Source of the DNA: Klebsiella spallanzanii
GTDB taxonomy: Bacteria; Pseudomonadota; Gammaproteobacteria; Enterobacterales; Enterobacteriaceae
Length of the DNA: 64,000 nt
Direction of reading: 5' to 3'
Assembly (NCBI RefSeq): GCF_902158555.1
Contig: NZ_CABGGS010000046.1
Location: forward strand, 124,001 to 188,000
The notes under the pieces are model-generated. The model made no database searches and had not been told where the DNA came from. It was given only the letters and a program-made list of their open reading frames with translations. Below, one piece after another: positions 9,483 to 20,883 of this stretch (within the stretch, counting starts at the first letter, position 1; every line of letters begins with the position of its first letter). Made by a program: the position numbers and the translations under genes.

Positions 9483-10276
9483 TGCTGGAAATTCTGTATC
9501 AGGACCCGTGGCTGGTGGCGGTGAACAAACCTTCAGGCTGGCTGGTGCATCGCAGTTGGCTGGATCGCGATGAAAAAGTAGTGGTGATGCAGACCGTGCG
9601 CGACCAGATTGGTCAGCACGTGTTCACCGCCCATCGCCTCGACAGGCCGACTTCCGGCGTGCTGTTGATGGGGCTGTCGAGCGAAGCGGGAAGGTTGCTG
9701 GCGCAGCAGTTCGAGCAGCATCAAATGCAGAAACGCTATCACGCGATAGCGCGCGGCTGGCTGAACGAAGAAGCGGTGCTTGATTATCCGTTGGTTGAGG
9801 AACTGGATAAAATCGCCGATAAATTTGCCCGTGAAAACAAAGATCCGCAGCCAGCAGTGACGCATTATCGCGGCCTGGCGACGGTAGAAATGCCGGTGGC
9901 GACCGGGCGTTACCCTACGACCCGCTATAGTCTGGTGGAGCTGGAGCCGAAAACCGGGCGCAAACATCAGCTACGCCGTCACTTGGCCCATCTTCGCCAT
10001 CCGATTATCGGCGATAGCAAACATGGTGATTTGCGCCAGAATCGCAGCGCGGCGGAACATTTTGGCTGCGATCGGCTGATGCTGCATGCCAGCCAGCTAT
10101 CATTAACGCATCCCTTCACCGGTGAACCGCTGGTGATTCGCGCCGGTCTGGACGACGTCTGGATGCGGGCGCTGTCGCAGTTTGGCTGGCGCGGCCTTCT
10201 CCCGTTAAATGAAAGGGTTGAGTTTGCCGACGACTGCGGTCAGGATGAAGGTATTGAGGATAATCCAGGGAGATAA
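9482..10276 (+). CDS. truC: tRNA pseudouridine(65) synthase
   Basis: The 264-residue enzyme of the RluA family makes pseudouridine 65 in tRNA(Ile1) and tRNA(Asp). The catalytic Asp54 lies in [23 protein letters not shown] near the N-terminus and [22 protein letters not shown] in the C-terminal half are standard family motifs. The start overlaps the yqcC stop and the gene ends 5 bp before yqcA. The C-terminus is a few residues longer than E. coli TruC. Confidence 0.96.
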   Translation: MLEILYQDPWLVAVNKPSGWLVHRSWLDRDEKVVVMQTVRDQIGQHVFTAHRLDRPTSGVLLMGLSSEAGRLLAQQFEQHQMQKRYHAIARGWLNEEAVLDYPLVEELDKIADKFARENKDPQPAVTHYRGLATVEMPVATGRYPTTRYSLVELEPKTGRKHQLRRHLAHLRHPIIGDSKHGDLRQNRSAAEHFGCDRLMLHASQLSLTHPFTGEPLVIRAGLDDVWMRALSQFGWRGLLPLNERVEFADDCGQDEGIEDNPGR

Positions 10277-10281
10277 TCACT

Positions 10282-10725
10282 ATGGCAGAAGTCGGGATTT
10301 TTGTCGGCACGATGTATGGAAATTCGCTCCTGGTGGCCGAAGAGGCGCAGGCTATTTTGAGCGGTCTGGGGCATCAGGCGAAAGTCTTTGAAGATCCAGA
10401 AGTCAAAGACTGGGAGTCGTACACCGGGAAATACGCGCTGGTTGTGACATCGACCACCGGACAGGGTGATTTACCGGATAATATTGTGCAATTGTACGAA
10501 GGCATCAAAGACATGTATCAGCCGCATTTACGCTATGGAATTATCGCGCTTGGCGATAGCACCTATGCCAACTTTTGCGGCGGTGGTTTGAAGTTTGATA
10601 CGTTACTACAAGAGCAGGGCGGGGCTCGTGTTGGCGACATGCTGATGATTGACGCCAGCGAAGATCCGGAACCTGAAAGCGTTTCTAACCCTTGGGTTGA
10701 GCGGTGGGCGGCGCTGCTGGATTAA
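10282..10725 (+). CDS. yqcA: YqcA flavodoxin
   Basis: The 147-residue protein is a short-chain flavodoxin binding FMN. The phosphate loop is [13 protein letters not shown] near residue 9 (a T-x-Y-G-N form), the second FMN loop [12 protein letters not shown] lies near residue 55, and [15 protein letters not shown] near residue 90. It follows truC by 5 bp in the yqcC-truC-yqcA unit and ends just before a terminator. In E. coli it is a possible electron donor with no assigned partner. Confidence 0.94.
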   Translation: MAEVGIFVGTMYGNSLLVAEEAQAILSGLGHQAKVFEDPEVKDWESYTGKYALVVTSTTGQGDLPDNIVQLYEGIKDMYQPHLRYGIIALGDSTYANFCGGGLKFDTLLQEQGGARVGDMLMIDASEDPEPESVSNPWVERWAALLD

Positions 10726-10756
10726 GATCTGATCCCATCGTAGGTTCTAAAAGTTT

Positions 10757-10790
10757 CGCCCTCTCCCTACTTAGAGGGCGTCCCTTTTTA
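10757..10790 (+). terminator. yqcA operon terminator
   Basis: GCCCTCT and AGAGGGC pair across an 8-nt loop, followed by TCCCTTTTTA. Confidence 0.85.
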
Positions 10791-11233
10791 CTTATTTTCA
10801 ATGCCAGTGGCCGGATAAACGGTCAAAAAGATCGTAACAATTCTCCGTCATTCGGGCTTCGGGCATTTGCCTTAAAAGCCGTACCATACCAGTGGCTTTA
10901 CCAGGCTATTTCACGGGATCAAGAGAGTTGATTCACACTCCTGTCTTTTGCGTCGTCATTTTCCCCTCGGAACCGCCTTTGCTTTTCATTTCCGTGAACC
11001 ATCCCCCATCACATTAGGCAGAAGCCATAAATCAGATTTGTGGTTGCCGAGAAAGCTGTGTATTTGCACGGTGAGCCAGTTTCTCCCTCTTTTTATACTT
11101 TTCATGCCAGTTACAAATGCAGTGCCAGATATAACGAAAACAATGAAAAAACACTAACACGTCATTCTGAGTACCCTACAGGTTGTGCTGTTCAGAATGA
11201 ACGTAGCTAACGCTATGATTCAGGAGTGCAACA
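10791..11233 (+). promoter_or_regulatory. gudP upstream control region
   Basis: About 440 bp without a convincing gene, ahead of gudP. An inverted repeat, TCATTCTGA at 11162-11170 and TCAGAATGA at 11192-11200, could fold in the leader RNA or act as an operator. In E. coli the glucarate genes are activated by CdaR in response to diacid sugars; I cannot recognise a CdaR site by eye. A ribosome site, CAGGAG, precedes gudP. Confidence 0.5.
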
Positions 11234-12592
11234 ATGAGTTCATTAAGTCAGGCAGCGAGCGGCGCTGAAAAGCGCACTAATGCTCGCTACTGGATAGTGG
11301 TGATGCTGTTTATCGTCACATCCTTCAACTACGGCGATCGCGCCACTTTATCCATTGCCGGTTCGGAGATGGCCAAAGATATTGGCCTTGATGCTGTTGG
11401 CATGGGTTATGTTTTCTCCGCGTTTTCATGGGCCTATGTTATCGGCCAGATCCCCGGCGGCTGGTTGCTTGACCGCTTTGGTTCAAAGCGCGTCTACTTC
11501 TGGTCCATCTTTATTTGGTCCATGTTTACCCTGCTGCAGGGCTTCGTCGATATCTTTAGCGGCTTCGGCATTATCATTGCGCTGTTTACCCTGCGCTTCC
11601 TCGTGGGCCTGGCTGAAGCTCCTTCCTTCCCTGGCAACAGTCGCATCGTCGCGGCGTGGTTCCCGGCGCAGGAAAGGGGCACGGCGGTCGCTATCTTTAA
11701 CTCTGCGCAGTACTTTGCAACCGTTATCTTCGCGCCAATTATGGGGTGGTTGACCCATGAGGTGGGTTGGTCACACGTGTTTTTCTTTATGGGCGGTCTC
11801 GGGATTATTATCAGCTTCGTTTGGTTGAAGGTGATTCATGAACCTAACCAGCATCCTGGCGTCAACCAAAAAGAGCTGGATTATATCGCCGCAGGCGGTG
11901 CGTTGATCAATATGGATCAGGCGGCAGCCAAAGCCAAAGTGCCGTTTAGCGTCAAATGGGGTCAGATCAAGCAGCTACTGGGTTCACGCATGATGATCGG
12001 CGTGTACATCGGCCAGTACTGCATTAACGCCTTAACGTACTTCTTTATCACCTGGTTCCCGGTTTATCTGGTACAGGCGCGCGGTATGTCCATTTTGAAA
12101 GCCGGTTTTGTTGCCTCGGTTCCGGCCATCTGCGGCTTTGCGGGCGGCGTGCTGGGCGGCATCATTTCCGACTGGCTGATGCGTCGTACCGGCTCGCTGA
12201 ATATCGCGCGTAAAACGCCAATCGTCATGGGTATGCTGCTGTCGATGGTGATGGTGTTCTGTAACTACGTGAACGTGGAGTGGATGATCATTGGCTTTAT
12301 GGCGCTGGCCTTCTTTGGTAAAGGTATCGGTGCGCTGGGCTGGGCGGTAATGGCGGATACTGCGCCGAAAGAGATCAGCGGCCTGAGCGGCGGTCTGTTC
12401 AATATGTTTGGCAACATCTCCGGTATCGTGACGCCGATTGCGATTGGCTACATCGTTGGTACCACCGGCTCGTTCAACGGCGCGCTGATTTACGTGGGCG
12501 TCCATGCGCTGGTTGCGGTACTGAGCTATCTGGTGTTGGTGGGCGATATTAAACGTATCGAACTGAAACCCGTCGCAGGACAATCATCATGA
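11234..12592 (+). CDS. gudP: D-glucarate/galactarate transporter (MFS, ACS family)
   Basis: The 452-residue inner-membrane permease of the anion:cation symporter family has 12 predicted helices. It has the family loop [18 protein letters not shown] between helices 2 and 3 and the helix-4 motif [15 protein letters not shown]. It imports D-glucarate for the dehydratase encoded downstream. Its stop overlaps the gudX start (ATGA), showing translational coupling. Confidence 0.95.
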   Translation: MSSLSQAASGAEKRTNARYWIVVMLFIVTSFNYGDRATLSIAGSEMAKDIGLDAVGMGYVFSAFSWAYVIGQIPGGWLLDRFGSKRVYFWSIFIWSMFTLLQGFVDIFSGFGIIIALFTLRFLVGLAEAPSFPGNSRIVAAWFPAQERGTAVAIFNSAQYFATVIFAPIMGWLTHEVGWSHVFFFMGGLGIIISFVWLKVIHEPNQHPGVNQKELDYIAAGGALINMDQAAAKAKVPFSVKWGQIKQLLGSRMMIGVYIGQYCINALTYFFITWFPVYLVQARGMSILKAGFVASVPAICGFAGGVLGGIISDWLMRRTGSLNIARKTPIVMGMLLSMVMVFCNYVNVEWMIIGFMALAFFGKGIGALGWAVMADTAPKEISGLSGGLFNMFGNISGIVTPIAIGYIVGTTGSFNGALIYVGVHALVAVLSYLVLVGDIKRIELKPVAGQSS

Positions 12593-13929
12593 CAACACAA
12601 TCGAGTCCCGTTATCACGGATATGAAGGTCATCCCGGTGGCCGGTCATGACAGCATGTTGCTCAACATTGGTGGTGCTCATAACGCGTACTTTACCCGCA
12701 ATATCGTCGTGCTTACCGACAACGCCGGGAATACCGGCGTCGGCGAAGCGCCGGGCGGTGAAGTGATTTATCAGACGCTGGTCGATGCTATCCCGATGGT
12801 ATTAGGCCAGGAAGTCGCCCGCCTGAATAAGGTGGTGCAACAGGTGCATAAAGGCAACCAGGCCGCAGACTTTGATACTTTTGGCAAAGGCGCTTGGACA
12901 TTTGAGCTGCGGGTTAACGCGGTGGCGGCGCTGGAAGCCGCGCTGCTCGACCTGCTGGGCAAGGCGCTCAACGTGCCGGTTTGCGAACTGTTAGGTCCAG
13001 GCAAGCAGCGTGATGCGGTAACCGTGCTGGGCTATCTGTTCTATGTGGGCGATCGCACGAAGACCGATCTGCCTTATCTGGAAAGCACGCCGGGCAACCA
13101 TGAGTGGTATCACCTGCGTCACCAGGAAGCGCTGAACAGCGACGCGGTGGTGCGTCTGGCGGAAGCCTCACAGGATCGTTACGGTTTTAAAGATTTTAAA
13201 CTCAAGGGCGGCGTGCTGCCCGGCGAGCAGGAGATTGAAACCGCCCGAGCGCTGAAAAAACGCTTCCCGGATGCGCGTATTACGGTTGACCCCAACGGTG
13301 CCTGGCTGCTGGATGAAGCCATCGCGCTGTGTAAAGGGTTGAACGATGTGCTGACCTACGCCGAAGATCCTTGCGGTGCTGAGCAGGGGTTTTCAGGCCG
13401 CGAAGTGATGGCAGAGTTCCGCCGCGCGACCGGCCTTCCCGTGGCAACCAATATGATTGCCACTAACTGGCGCGAGATGGGCCATGCGGTGATGCTCAAT
13501 TCCGTGGATATTCCGCTGGCCGATCCGCACTTCTGGACCCTTTCCGGCGCGGTGCGCGTGGCACAGTTGTGCGATGACTGGGGACTGACCTGGGGCTGCC
13601 ACTCTAATAACCACTTTGATATTTCGCTGGCCATGTTTACCCACGTCGGTGCGGCAGCGCCGGGCAACCCGACGGCTATCGACACCCACTGGATCTGGCA
13701 AGAGGGCGATTGCCGCCTGACCCAAAATCCTCTGGAGATTAAAAACGGACAAATTGCGGTCCCGGACGCGCCTGGTTTAGGCGTCGAACTGGACTGGGAT
13801 CAGGTACAGAAGGCACATGAGGCCTATAAAAAGCTGCCAGGCGGTGCGCGTAATGACGCAGGCCCGATGCAGTATCTGATCCCTGGATGGACTTTTGACC
13901 GTAAACGCCCCGTTTTCGGCCGCCACTAA
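12589..13929 (+). CDS. gudX: Glucarate dehydratase-related protein
   Basis: The 446-residue enolase-superfamily protein is close to GudD (next gene) along its whole length. Shared active-site segments are [40 protein letters not shown] and [15 protein letters not shown]. In E. coli GudX is a poor glucarate dehydratase compared with GudD, and its role is unsettled. The two adjacent copies arose by duplication. The order gudP-gudX-gudD with overlaps or short gaps makes one operon. Confidence 0.95.
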   Translation: MTTQSSPVITDMKVIPVAGHDSMLLNIGGAHNAYFTRNIVVLTDNAGNTGVGEAPGGEVIYQTLVDAIPMVLGQEVARLNKVVQQVHKGNQAADFDTFGKGAWTFELRVNAVAALEAALLDLLGKALNVPVCELLGPGKQRDAVTVLGYLFYVGDRTKTDLPYLESTPGNHEWYHLRHQEALNSDAVVRLAEASQDRYGFKDFKLKGGVLPGEQEIETARALKKRFPDARITVDPNGAWLLDEAIALCKGLNDVLTYAEDPCGAEQGFSGREVMAEFRRATGLPVATNMIATNWREMGHAVMLNSVDIPLADPHFWTLSGAVRVAQLCDDWGLTWGCHSNNHFDISLAMFTHVGAAAPGNPTAIDTHWIWQEGDCRLTQNPLEIKNGQIAVPDAPGLGVELDWDQVQKAHEAYKKLPGGARNDAGPMQYLIPGWTFDRKRPVFGRH

Positions 13930-13949
13930 TTCTGAATAAGGACTTAATT

Positions 13950-15290
13950 ATGAGCGTACAATTTACTACTCCCGTCGTGACTTCCATGCAGGTTATCCCG
14001 GTGGCAGGCCACGACAGCATGCTGATGAACCTGAGCGGTGCGCACGCTCCGTTTTTTACGCGTAATATTGTGGTGATTAAAGATAATTCCGGTCATACCG
14101 GAGTCGGTGAAATTCCCGGCGGCGAAAAAATCCGTAAAACGCTGGAAGACGCGATTCCGCTAGTGGTTGGCAAGGCCCTGGGCGAGTACAAAAATGTACT
14201 CAACGCCGTGCGTAATACGTTCGCCGATCGTGATGCCGGTGGACGCGGTTTGCAGACCTTCGATCTGCGTACCACAATTCACGTGGTTACCGGGATTGAA
14301 GCGGCCATGTTGGATCTGTTAGGACAGCATCTGGGCGTTAACGTGGCTTCCCTGCTGGGCGATGGTCAGCAGCGTAGCGAAGTCGAAATGCTGGGTTACC
14401 TGTTCTTTGTCGGTAACCGCAAAGCAACGCCGCTGCCGTATCAGAGCCAGCCGGATGAGAAGTGCGACTGGTATCGTCTGCGCCACGATGAAGCGATGAC
14501 GCCGGATGCGGTGGTGCGCCTGGCGGAAGCGGCGTATGAGAAATATGGCTTTAATGACTTTAAACTGAAAGGCGGCGTATTGGCCGGAGAAGAAGAAGCG
14601 GAATCCATTGTTGCGCTGGCGAAACGCTTCCCACAGGCGCGTGTGACGCTGGATCCGAACGGTGCGTGGTCGCTGAATGAAGCGATCAAAATAGGTAAGT
14701 ACCTGAAAGGCTCTCTGGCTTATGCGGAAGATCCGTGTGGTGCGGAGCAGGGCTTCTCCGGGCGTGAAGTGATGGCGGAATTCCGCCGCGCCACCGGTCT
14801 GCCGACCGCCACCAACATGATTGCTACCGACTGGCGTCAGATGGGGCATACCTTGTCGCTGCAGTCCGTGGATATCCCGCTAGCGGATCCGCATTTCTGG
14901 ACCATGCAGGGCTCGGTACGCGTGGCGCAGATGTGCCATGAGTTCGGCCTGACCTGGGGCTCGCACTCTAACAACCACTTTGATATTTCGCTGGCGATGT
15001 TCACTCACGTCGCGGCTGCGGCACCGGGCAAGATCACCGCCATCGATACCCACTGGATCTGGCAGGAAGGCAACCAGCGTCTGACCAAAGAGCCGTTTGA
15101 AATTAAAGGCGGGATGGTGCAGGTACCGGCGAAACCAGGGCTGGGCGTAGAGCTCGATATGGATCAGGTGATGAAAGCTCACGAGCTGTATCAGAAACAC
15201 GGTCTGGGCGCGCGCGATGACGCCATGGGGATGCAGTATTTGATCCCGAACTGGACGTTTGATAATAAGCGTCCTTGCATGGTGCGCTAA
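13950..15290 (+). CDS. gudD: Glucarate dehydratase
   Basis: The 446-residue Mg2+-dependent enzyme dehydrates D-glucarate (and L-idarate) to 5-keto-4-deoxy-D-glucarate. Enolase-superfamily active-site elements are present: [11 protein letters not shown] with the Lys base, [17 protein letters not shown] and the His-containing [14 protein letters not shown]. It follows gudX by 20 bp with the ribosome site AAGGAC and is followed by a terminator-like hairpin and then a glycerate kinase. Confidence 0.97.
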   Translation: MSVQFTTPVVTSMQVIPVAGHDSMLMNLSGAHAPFFTRNIVVIKDNSGHTGVGEIPGGEKIRKTLEDAIPLVVGKALGEYKNVLNAVRNTFADRDAGGRGLQTFDLRTTIHVVTGIEAAMLDLLGQHLGVNVASLLGDGQQRSEVEMLGYLFFVGNRKATPLPYQSQPDEKCDWYRLRHDEAMTPDAVVRLAEAAYEKYGFNDFKLKGGVLAGEEEAESIVALAKRFPQARVTLDPNGAWSLNEAIKIGKYLKGSLAYAEDPCGAEQGFSGREVMAEFRRATGLPTATNMIATDWRQMGHTLSLQSVDIPLADPHFWTMQGSVRVAQMCHEFGLTWGSHSNNHFDISLAMFTHVAAAAPGKITAIDTHWIWQEGNQRLTKEPFEIKGGMVQVPAKPGLGVELDMDQVMKAHELYQKHGLGARDDAMGMQYLIPNWTFDNKRPCMVR

Positions 15291-15295
15291 GAAAA

Positions 15296-15323
15296 CACCG
15301 GTCCCTGCGGGGGCCGGTTTCTT
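15296..15323 (+). terminator. Hairpin after gudD
   Basis: ACCGG and CCGGT, extended by CCC/GGG, pair around a short loop and are followed by TTTCTT. It is a weak to moderate terminator that may lower, rather than stop, transcription into the kinase gene. Confidence 0.6.
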
Positions 15324-15361
15324 GCACGGTATCGGGTAAACGCTCATTTTAAGGACAGCAT

Positions 15362-16501
15362 ATGAAGATAGTGATCGCACCGGATTCATACAAGGAGAGC
15401 CTGAGTGCGCTGGATGTTGCAACCGCGATAGAGCAAGGTTTTCGGGAGGTTTATCCCGATGCAGAATATGTCAAACTGCCGGTCGCCGACGGTGGTGAAG
15501 GCACCGTTGAAGCCATGGTTGCGGCGACTCAGGGATGCCGGATTGAGGTCACCGTCACCGGTCCGCTCGGTGAACCGGTAGAGGCTTTTTACGGCCTGTC
15601 GGGCGATGAGCAGTGCGCGTTTATTGAAATGGCGGCGGCAAGCGGCCTGGAGAGCGTACCCACGGCGCAACGGAACCCCCTGCTGACCACTTCGTGGGGA
15701 ACCGGCGAATTAATACGTCACGCGCTGGATGCGGGCGTAACGCAGATTATTATCGGTATCGGCGGCAGCGCCACTAACGATGGCGGTGCTGGAATGGTGC
15801 AGGCGCTTGGTGCAAAGCTGCTGACTAAAGACAATCAGCAAATTGCGCCCGGCGGCGGCGCGTTAGATAGCCTGGCGCGCATTGATGTTAGCAAACTTGA
15901 TAAACGCCTGGTCGGTTGTCGTATTGATGTGGCCTGCGATGTCACCAATCCGCTGACGGGTCCGCATGGAGCTACGGCGGTATTTGGTCCGCAGAAAGGG
16001 GCAACAGCGGAGATGATCGCCCGCCTGGATCAGGCGCTGGCTCATTTTGCAGAAATTATTCATCGCGATTTAGATCTCGATGTGCTGACTCTCGAAGGCG
16101 GCGGCGCGGCGGGCGGTATGGGGGCCGGCTTGTACGCCTTTTGCGGCGCGAAGTTGCGTCCGGGCATCGAGATTGTCACCGACGCGTTGCATCTTGCCGA
16201 TATTGTAGCGGATGCGGACCTGGTGATTACCGGCGAAGGGCGTATTGATAGCCAGACTATTCACGGTAAAGTGCCGGTTGGCGTGGCGAGGGTGGCTAAA
16301 CGTTATAACCTTCCGGTGATTGGCATTGCCGGGAGCCTGACGGCGGACGTTGGGGTCGTGCATCAGCACGGTCTGGACGCGGTATTCAGCGTGATTTATT
16401 CCATCTGCACGCTTGATGAGGCGCTCGCAAATGCAGCCGAAAACGTGCGCATGACGGCGAGAAACGTCGCCGCAGTGCTGAAAGTGGGGCAGGTGCTATA
16501 A
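15362..16501 (+). CDS. garK: Glycerate 2-kinase (GarK/GlxK type)
   Basis: The 379-residue glycerate kinase phosphorylates D-glycerate to 2-phosphoglycerate, the last step of glucarate breakdown before glycolysis. Typical motifs are MKIVIAPDSYKESLSA at the start, VADGGEGTVEAMV, IIGIGGSATNDGGAGM near residue 130, GAAGGMGAGL and VITGEGRIDSQTIHGK near residue 290. In E. coli K-12 garK is in the gar operon elsewhere; here a copy lies directly after gudD, as in Salmonella. The symbol is by similarity; glxK is the alternative name. Confidence 0.88.
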   Translation: MKIVIAPDSYKESLSALDVATAIEQGFREVYPDAEYVKLPVADGGEGTVEAMVAATQGCRIEVTVTGPLGEPVEAFYGLSGDEQCAFIEMAAASGLESVPTAQRNPLLTTSWGTGELIRHALDAGVTQIIIGIGGSATNDGGAGMVQALGAKLLTKDNQQIAPGGGALDSLARIDVSKLDKRLVGCRIDVACDVTNPLTGPHGATAVFGPQKGATAEMIARLDQALAHFAEIIHRDLDLDVLTLEGGGAAGGMGAGLYAFCGAKLRPGIEIVTDALHLADIVADADLVITGEGRIDSQTIHGKVPVGVARVAKRYNLPVIGIAGSLTADVGVVHQHGLDAVFSVIYSICTLDEALANAAENVRMTARNVAAVLKVGQVL

Positions 16502-16506
16502 ATTTT

Positions 16507-16527
16507 CCCCGGTCGGGCTGACCGGGG
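16507..16527. terminator. Hairpin between convergent garK and barA
   Basis: CCCCGGTC and GACCGGGG form an 8-bp stem with a 5-nt loop in the 34-bp gap. There is no good T-run on either side, so it may act with Rho or as a 3' stability element. Confidence 0.5.
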
Positions 16528-16535
16528 CCATAGGT

Positions 16536-19289
16536 TTACATCCCCAGCAGTTTGCACGCTTCCCGCGCGACGTTATCCATCTCGTCCAGCAGCTCCAGAA
16601 ACTCTGGCTCCAGCTCCTCAGCGACGGTGCCCGCGCGAAGCTGACTCTCGATGGTCTGACATAGTTTCTTAAGCCTTGGGACGCCGCTGTAGCTACAGCT
16701 GCCGTGCAGCTTATGAATCAAATCCAGTAACCCTTCCGGCTGTTCGCCGACCAGCTGCTCTTCAACCTTATTACGGACTTCCGGCATAAAGGCGATCAGC
16801 ATTTGCAGCATTTCCCGCGCCAGATCTGGCTTCATTGCCGCCTGGCGTAGCGCCAGCTGCCAGTCCAGTGTGACGTTATGGTCGATGGGGATTTCAATAG
16901 GTTCAGCAACCACTTGTGGTGCGATATGCTTTCCCGGCTGGTAGCGAAGCAGCAGGCTGTGGAGTTTATCTTCCTCAATAGGCTTCGCCAGATAATCGTT
17001 CATGCCCGCGCTCAGCAATTTCTCCCGCTGCCCTTCCAGCGCGTGTGCCGTGACGGCGATGACCGGCGTTTGCTGTTGATGAGGAAGCTGGTGAATCAGC
17101 TCGCAGGCGCGAATACCGTCCATATTCGGCATCTGAATATCCATCAGGATCAGATCCTGCTGCGTTTCTCTCGCCTGGTCAACGGCATGCTGGCCGCTAT
17201 CGCACAGGATGACGTTCTGAACCAGATCTTCCAGCAGCGCGCCGATGAGCTTCAGATTCGCCGGGTTATCATCTACCGCCATTACCGTCATTGGCAGCTT
17301 CTTACTGTCAGAATGCGCTGGCAAAATTGTGGGAGACGTCTGGCATGAAGCGGTCAGCGCCGGAAGCAAGCGCGTTGACGTCAGCGGCTTAAGTAAACAG
17401 GCCGCAATACCGTCGTGTTTCAGCGCTTCGGCGCTGACCTGGGCGTGGCACGGTAGCGCCAGCATCAGGTGATCGGCAAGCGTACGGGCTCTTGCCAGCT
17501 TATCGCGATGTTGGCTAAGGTCGCGTATTGATACGGGAATACCCGCCAGCAGAATATCGTAATGGGCATCCGGCAGGGCAGACATCGTCGGACTGTAGAC
17601 CACCTCCAACGGCGTTGTTGCCAGCAGCTCCATCGTACACTGCGCCGCTGCCGCATTCGCCTCAATATAAGCCAGCCTTTTGCCTGCCAGACAGTGGGTC
17701 GATACGCTATCGGGCACCGCGTTGGGATTGAGATCGAGGCTGATATGGAACCAGAACGTTGAGCCGCGATTAGGCTGGCTATGGAAGGAAATATCGCCGC
17801 CCATCTCCTTCACCAGACGCTGGGTGATAACCAGCCCCAGCCCGGTCCCGCCGTGACGACGGGAAATACTGGCATCGGCCTGACGGAAAGCCTGGAACAG
17901 CCGCGATTGATCGCGCTCGGGAATACCGATGCCGGTATCGTGGATTTGGACTTCGATTTGTACCCTTGAGTTACTGATTGCGCGCTGCTCCACCAGTACG
18001 TCAATATTGCCATGTTCGGTAAACTTGATGGCATTGCCCATCAGGTTGGTAATAATTTGCTGTAGGCGCAACGGGTCGCCAATCACGTTATCCGGCACAT
18101 CATTTTTGATGTTCAGCGTCAGCTCCAGCCCCTTATCGTGCGCCGAGTGCGCCAGCAGCGTGACCACCTCGTCCAGCGAATTACGCAGCAGGAACGGAAT
18201 GCTCTCCAGAATGAGCTTACCGGCTTCAAGCTTAGAGAAGTCCAGCACATCGTTAATGATGGCCAGCAGATTGTTGGCTGAGCGCTCAATCGTGGTGAGG
18301 TGATCGCGCTGGGTGGTATTCAGGTCGGTTTTCAGCGTCAGGCGCGTAAAGCCGATGACGCCGTTGAGCGGGGTGCGCAGCTCGTGTGACCTATTGGCGA
18401 GGAATTCAGATTTTATGCGCGCCGCTTCCTGGGCTCGTTTTTTCGCCAGGTCCAGCTCAACGTTCTGGATCTCCATCTGTTCAAGCGTTTCACGCAGATC
18501 GGAAGTGGCCTGGTCGACGTTATGCTGCATCTCCTCATGGTAGGCAGCCAGCGACATCGCCATCGAGTTGATGCCGTTTTTTAGCATATCCAGCTCGCCG
18601 AGCATAAAGCCTTCAACCCGGCTATCAAGCTGGCCGCGGCGAATGCGGTCAACGGTATTGACCATATTGCGAATCGGGCCAGTGACGTCGCGCATCAGTC
18701 GCCAGCCAAAGATGAGCGCAATGCCGATACAGAACAGCATCATCACGCTGGAGATGAATATCTCCTTATATTGCTGTAATCGTACCGATTTGAGGTCCAG
18801 CTCAAGCGCCACGTAGCCGAGCATATTGTCCGGCATCTTGGCATCACTCCCCGGTGATTCATCCGGTGAATAGCTTTCCGAGACTATCGGGGTACGCAAA
18901 ATCATCAAATCGCCATGACGAATAACGCTTAAACGGCGGGGGAAGGGGGTGCCTTTCGGTAACTGAAGTTCACCGGGATCGAGCTGAAAGTTAGAAGTAA
19001 CAAACAGCTTGTTGTGCGAGTCGTAGATGGAAATGGCTCGTACAATATCGGAATGGCGACGATGTAGTACGCTGATAAGCTGCCCGATTGACTCGCGGTT
19101 TTGCAAATTCATGCCATATTCACTGGAGACCGCCAGCGGTTCGATAATACTGGCCCCTGCATCTTCCAGCTGGCGCTGTAAGTCGTTATAGCGGTGTGCA
19201 ACAAAGAAAATACTGAGCAGCAAACCAATCAGAACGGTTGGCGCCAGAATAAGAATCATCATGCGAGCACGAAGGCTGTAGTTGGTCAT
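16536..19289 (-). CDS. barA: Hybrid sensor histidine kinase BarA
   Basis: The 917-residue tripartite sensor kinase phosphorylates UvrY (SirA), which activates csrB; csrB lies at 8731. Order: membrane helix 1 (about 9-30), periplasmic loop, helix 2 (about 176-196), HAMP, coiled-coil linker, HisKA with phospho-acceptor His302, HATPase (DTGIGIP near 451, GGTGLGL near 480), pseudo-receiver, receiver with Asp717 (LILMDIQMP) and Hpt with His862 (LHGSCS). Residue 300 is Arg (AGG) where the H-box normally has Met (N-M-SHELRTP); everything else in the motif is intact. This could be a real variant or a base error. Confidence 0.95.
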   Translation of the reverse strand: MTNYSLRARMMILILAPTVLIGLLLSIFFVAHRYNDLQRQLEDAGASIIEPLAVSSEYGMNLQNRESIGQLISVLHRRHSDIVRAISIYDSHNKLFVTSNFQLDPGELQLPKGTPFPRRLSVIRHGDLMILRTPIVSESYSPDESPGSDAKMPDNMLGYVALELDLKSVRLQQYKEIFISSVMMLFCIGIALIFGWRLMRDVTGPIRNMVNTVDRIRRGQLDSRVEGFMLGELDMLKNGINSMAMSLAAYHEEMQHNVDQATSDLRETLEQMEIQNVELDLAKKRAQEAARIKSEFLANRSHELRTPLNGVIGFTRLTLKTDLNTTQRDHLTTIERSANNLLAIINDVLDFSKLEAGKLILESIPFLLRNSLDEVVTLLAHSAHDKGLELTLNIKNDVPDNVIGDPLRLQQIITNLMGNAIKFTEHGNIDVLVEQRAISNSRVQIEVQIHDTGIGIPERDQSRLFQAFRQADASISRRHGGTGLGLVITQRLVKEMGGDISFHSQPNRGSTFWFHISLDLNPNAVPDSVSTHCLAGKRLAYIEANAAAAQCTMELLATTPLEVVYSPTMSALPDAHYDILLAGIPVSIRDLSQHRDKLARARTLADHLMLALPCHAQVSAEALKHDGIAACLLKPLTSTRLLPALTASCQTSPTILPAHSDSKKLPMTVMAVDDNPANLKLIGALLEDLVQNVILCDSGQHAVDQARETQQDLILMDIQMPNMDGIRACELIHQLPHQQQTPVIAVTAHALEGQREKLLSAGMNDYLAKPIEEDKLHSLLLRYQPGKHIAPQVVAEPIEIPIDHNVTLDWQLALRQAAMKPDLAREMLQMLIAFMPEVRNKVEEQLVGEQPEGLLDLIHKLHGSCSYSGVPRLKKLCQTIESQLRAGTVAEELEPEFLELLDEMDNVAREACKLLGM

Positions 19290-19413
19290 GCGGTTCCATT
19301 ATGGGAGAATATATACATCATCCTTACAGGCTGCTGAGGCATTGGTTACGCTGGCTCACCCTGAAAGAACTCGTGTATAGAGTCAGTATATTTAATTGAG
19401 ACAAATCTCTACG

Positions 19414-20754
19414 ATGGCGCAATTCTACTCTGCAAAACGGCGTGTGACGACGCGCCAGATCATAACCGTTACAGTAAATGACCTTGACCCCTTCGGCCAG
19501 GGCGTTGCGCGTCACCAGGGTAAGGCGCTATTTGTCGGCGGGTTATTACCACAAGAGCAGGCTGAAGTTGTCCTGGTCGAAGATAAAAAACAGTACGCCC
19601 GCGCACAGGTCAAACGGCGTCTTAGCGATAGCCCACAGCGGCAGACTCCGCGCTGCCCGCATTTTGGCGTTTGCGGCGGATGCCAACAGCAGCATGCCAG
19701 CATTGAACTACAGCAGCGGAGCAAACGCGCCGCGCTCGCCAGGCTAATGAAGCGCGATGTTGATGACATTATAGCCGCTTCGCCGTGGGGCTACCGTCGC
19801 CGGGCGCGTCTGAGCTTGAATTATCAGCCAAAGACCCAACAATTACAGGTAGGCTTCCGGAAGGCTAATTCAAACGAAATTGTCGATGTGGTGCAATGCC
19901 CCGTTTTGGTGCCCGCTCTTGGTGCGTTGCTGCCTGCGGTGCGGGAATGTCTTTCCGGGTTGAAGTCGGTTCGTCAGCTTGGGCACGTCGAGCTGGTGCA
20001 GGCGGATAACGGTCCGCTGATGGTTTTGCGCCACACCGCAGCGTTGCCTGCGGCAGATAAAGAAAAACTGGAACGTTTTTCGCAATCTCACGGTCTTTCC
20101 CTGTACCTCGCTCCGCAAAGCGAGATACTGGAACATATTCGCGGGGAAGCGCCCTGGTATACATCGGACGGTCTACGCTTAGTGTTCAGCCCGCGCGATT
20201 TTATCCAAGTGAACGATGGCGTAAACCAACTTATGGTGCGCACGGCGCTGGAGTGGCTGGATATTCAACCCGAGGACCGGGTGCTGGATCTGTTCTGTGG
20301 AATGGGTAATTTTACCCTACCGCTGGCAAAGCGTGCGGCACAGGTCGTCGGCGTAGAAGGGGTTCCTGCTCTGGTGGAAAAGGGGCGCGAGAACGCAGCG
20401 CTCAACGGATTGCACAATGTAACGTTCTTTCATGAGAATCTGGAGGAAGACGTCACCCGGCAGGCATGGGCGAAGCACGGCTTTGATAAAGTATTGCTCG
20501 ACCCGGCGCGAGCCGGTGCGCCGGGCGTAATGTTACATATTATAAAGTTAGCGCCGCGTCGGGTGGTGTATGTTTCTTGTAACCCGGCGACGCTGGCACG
20601 CGATAGCGATGTTTTATTGCAGGCGGGATATACCATTCAACGCCTGGCGATGCTGGATATGTTCCCGCATACCGGCCATCTGGAATCAATGGTGTTGTTT
20701 GAGCACAAGCATACACAAAATCATTCGGATCGCATCGAGGCGGCAACAGAGTGA
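19414..20754 (+). CDS. rlmD: 23S rRNA (uracil(1939)-C(5))-methyltransferase
   Basis: The 446-residue SAM-dependent enzyme (RumA) methylates U1939 of 23S rRNA. The start [10 protein letters not shown] at 19414 matches the family; the ATG six codons earlier adds nothing recognisable. Order: TRAM domain (about 10-70), [4Fe-4S] cysteines ([14 protein letters not shown], about residue 80), and Rossmann methyltransferase with [16 protein letters not shown] and the catalytic [11 protein letters not shown]. The last 14 or so residues (from about [13 protein letters not shown]) differ from E. coli and are encoded inside an ERIC element that overlaps the stop. Confidence 0.96.
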   Translation: MAQFYSAKRRVTTRQIITVTVNDLDPFGQGVARHQGKALFVGGLLPQEQAEVVLVEDKKQYARAQVKRRLSDSPQRQTPRCPHFGVCGGCQQQHASIELQQRSKRAALARLMKRDVDDIIAASPWGYRRRARLSLNYQPKTQQLQVGFRKANSNEIVDVVQCPVLVPALGALLPAVRECLSGLKSVRQLGHVELVQADNGPLMVLRHTAALPAADKEKLERFSQSHGLSLYLAPQSEILEHIRGEAPWYTSDGLRLVFSPRDFIQVNDGVNQLMVRTALEWLDIQPEDRVLDLFCGMGNFTLPLAKRAAQVVGVEGVPALVEKGRENAALNGLHNVTFFHENLEEDVTRQAWAKHGFDKVLLDPARAGAPGVMLHIIKLAPRRVVYVSCNPATLARDSDVLLQAGYTIQRLAMLDMFPHTGHLESMVLFEHKHTQNHSDRIEAATE

Positions 20755-20836
20755 ATCCTCAGGCGCATACTCAAGTAAGTGACTGAGGTGAGCGAAGGAA
20801 GCCAACACTGGTGCGGTTTGAAGAATGAAGTGTAAA
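20711..20836. repeat. ERIC element overlapping the rlmD 3' end
   Basis: The central core CAAGTAAGTGACTGAGGTGAGCG matches the ERIC consensus, given here in part as AAGTAAGTGACTG, with the usual imperfect terminal repeats (ACAAAATCATTCGG at left, GAATGAAGTGTAAA at right). It covers the last 14 rlmD codons and the gap before relA. Confidence 0.9.
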
Positions 20837-20883
20837 GTTAAGGCTTGCCGACTTCGGCAGGCTGGTCCCTTAAGGAGAGGACA

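Noticed and set aside
19396-19413. Upstream ATG of rlmD (six extra residues)
   Set aside because: The family N-terminus begins at [10 protein letters not shown] (19414); the extra residues have no support.
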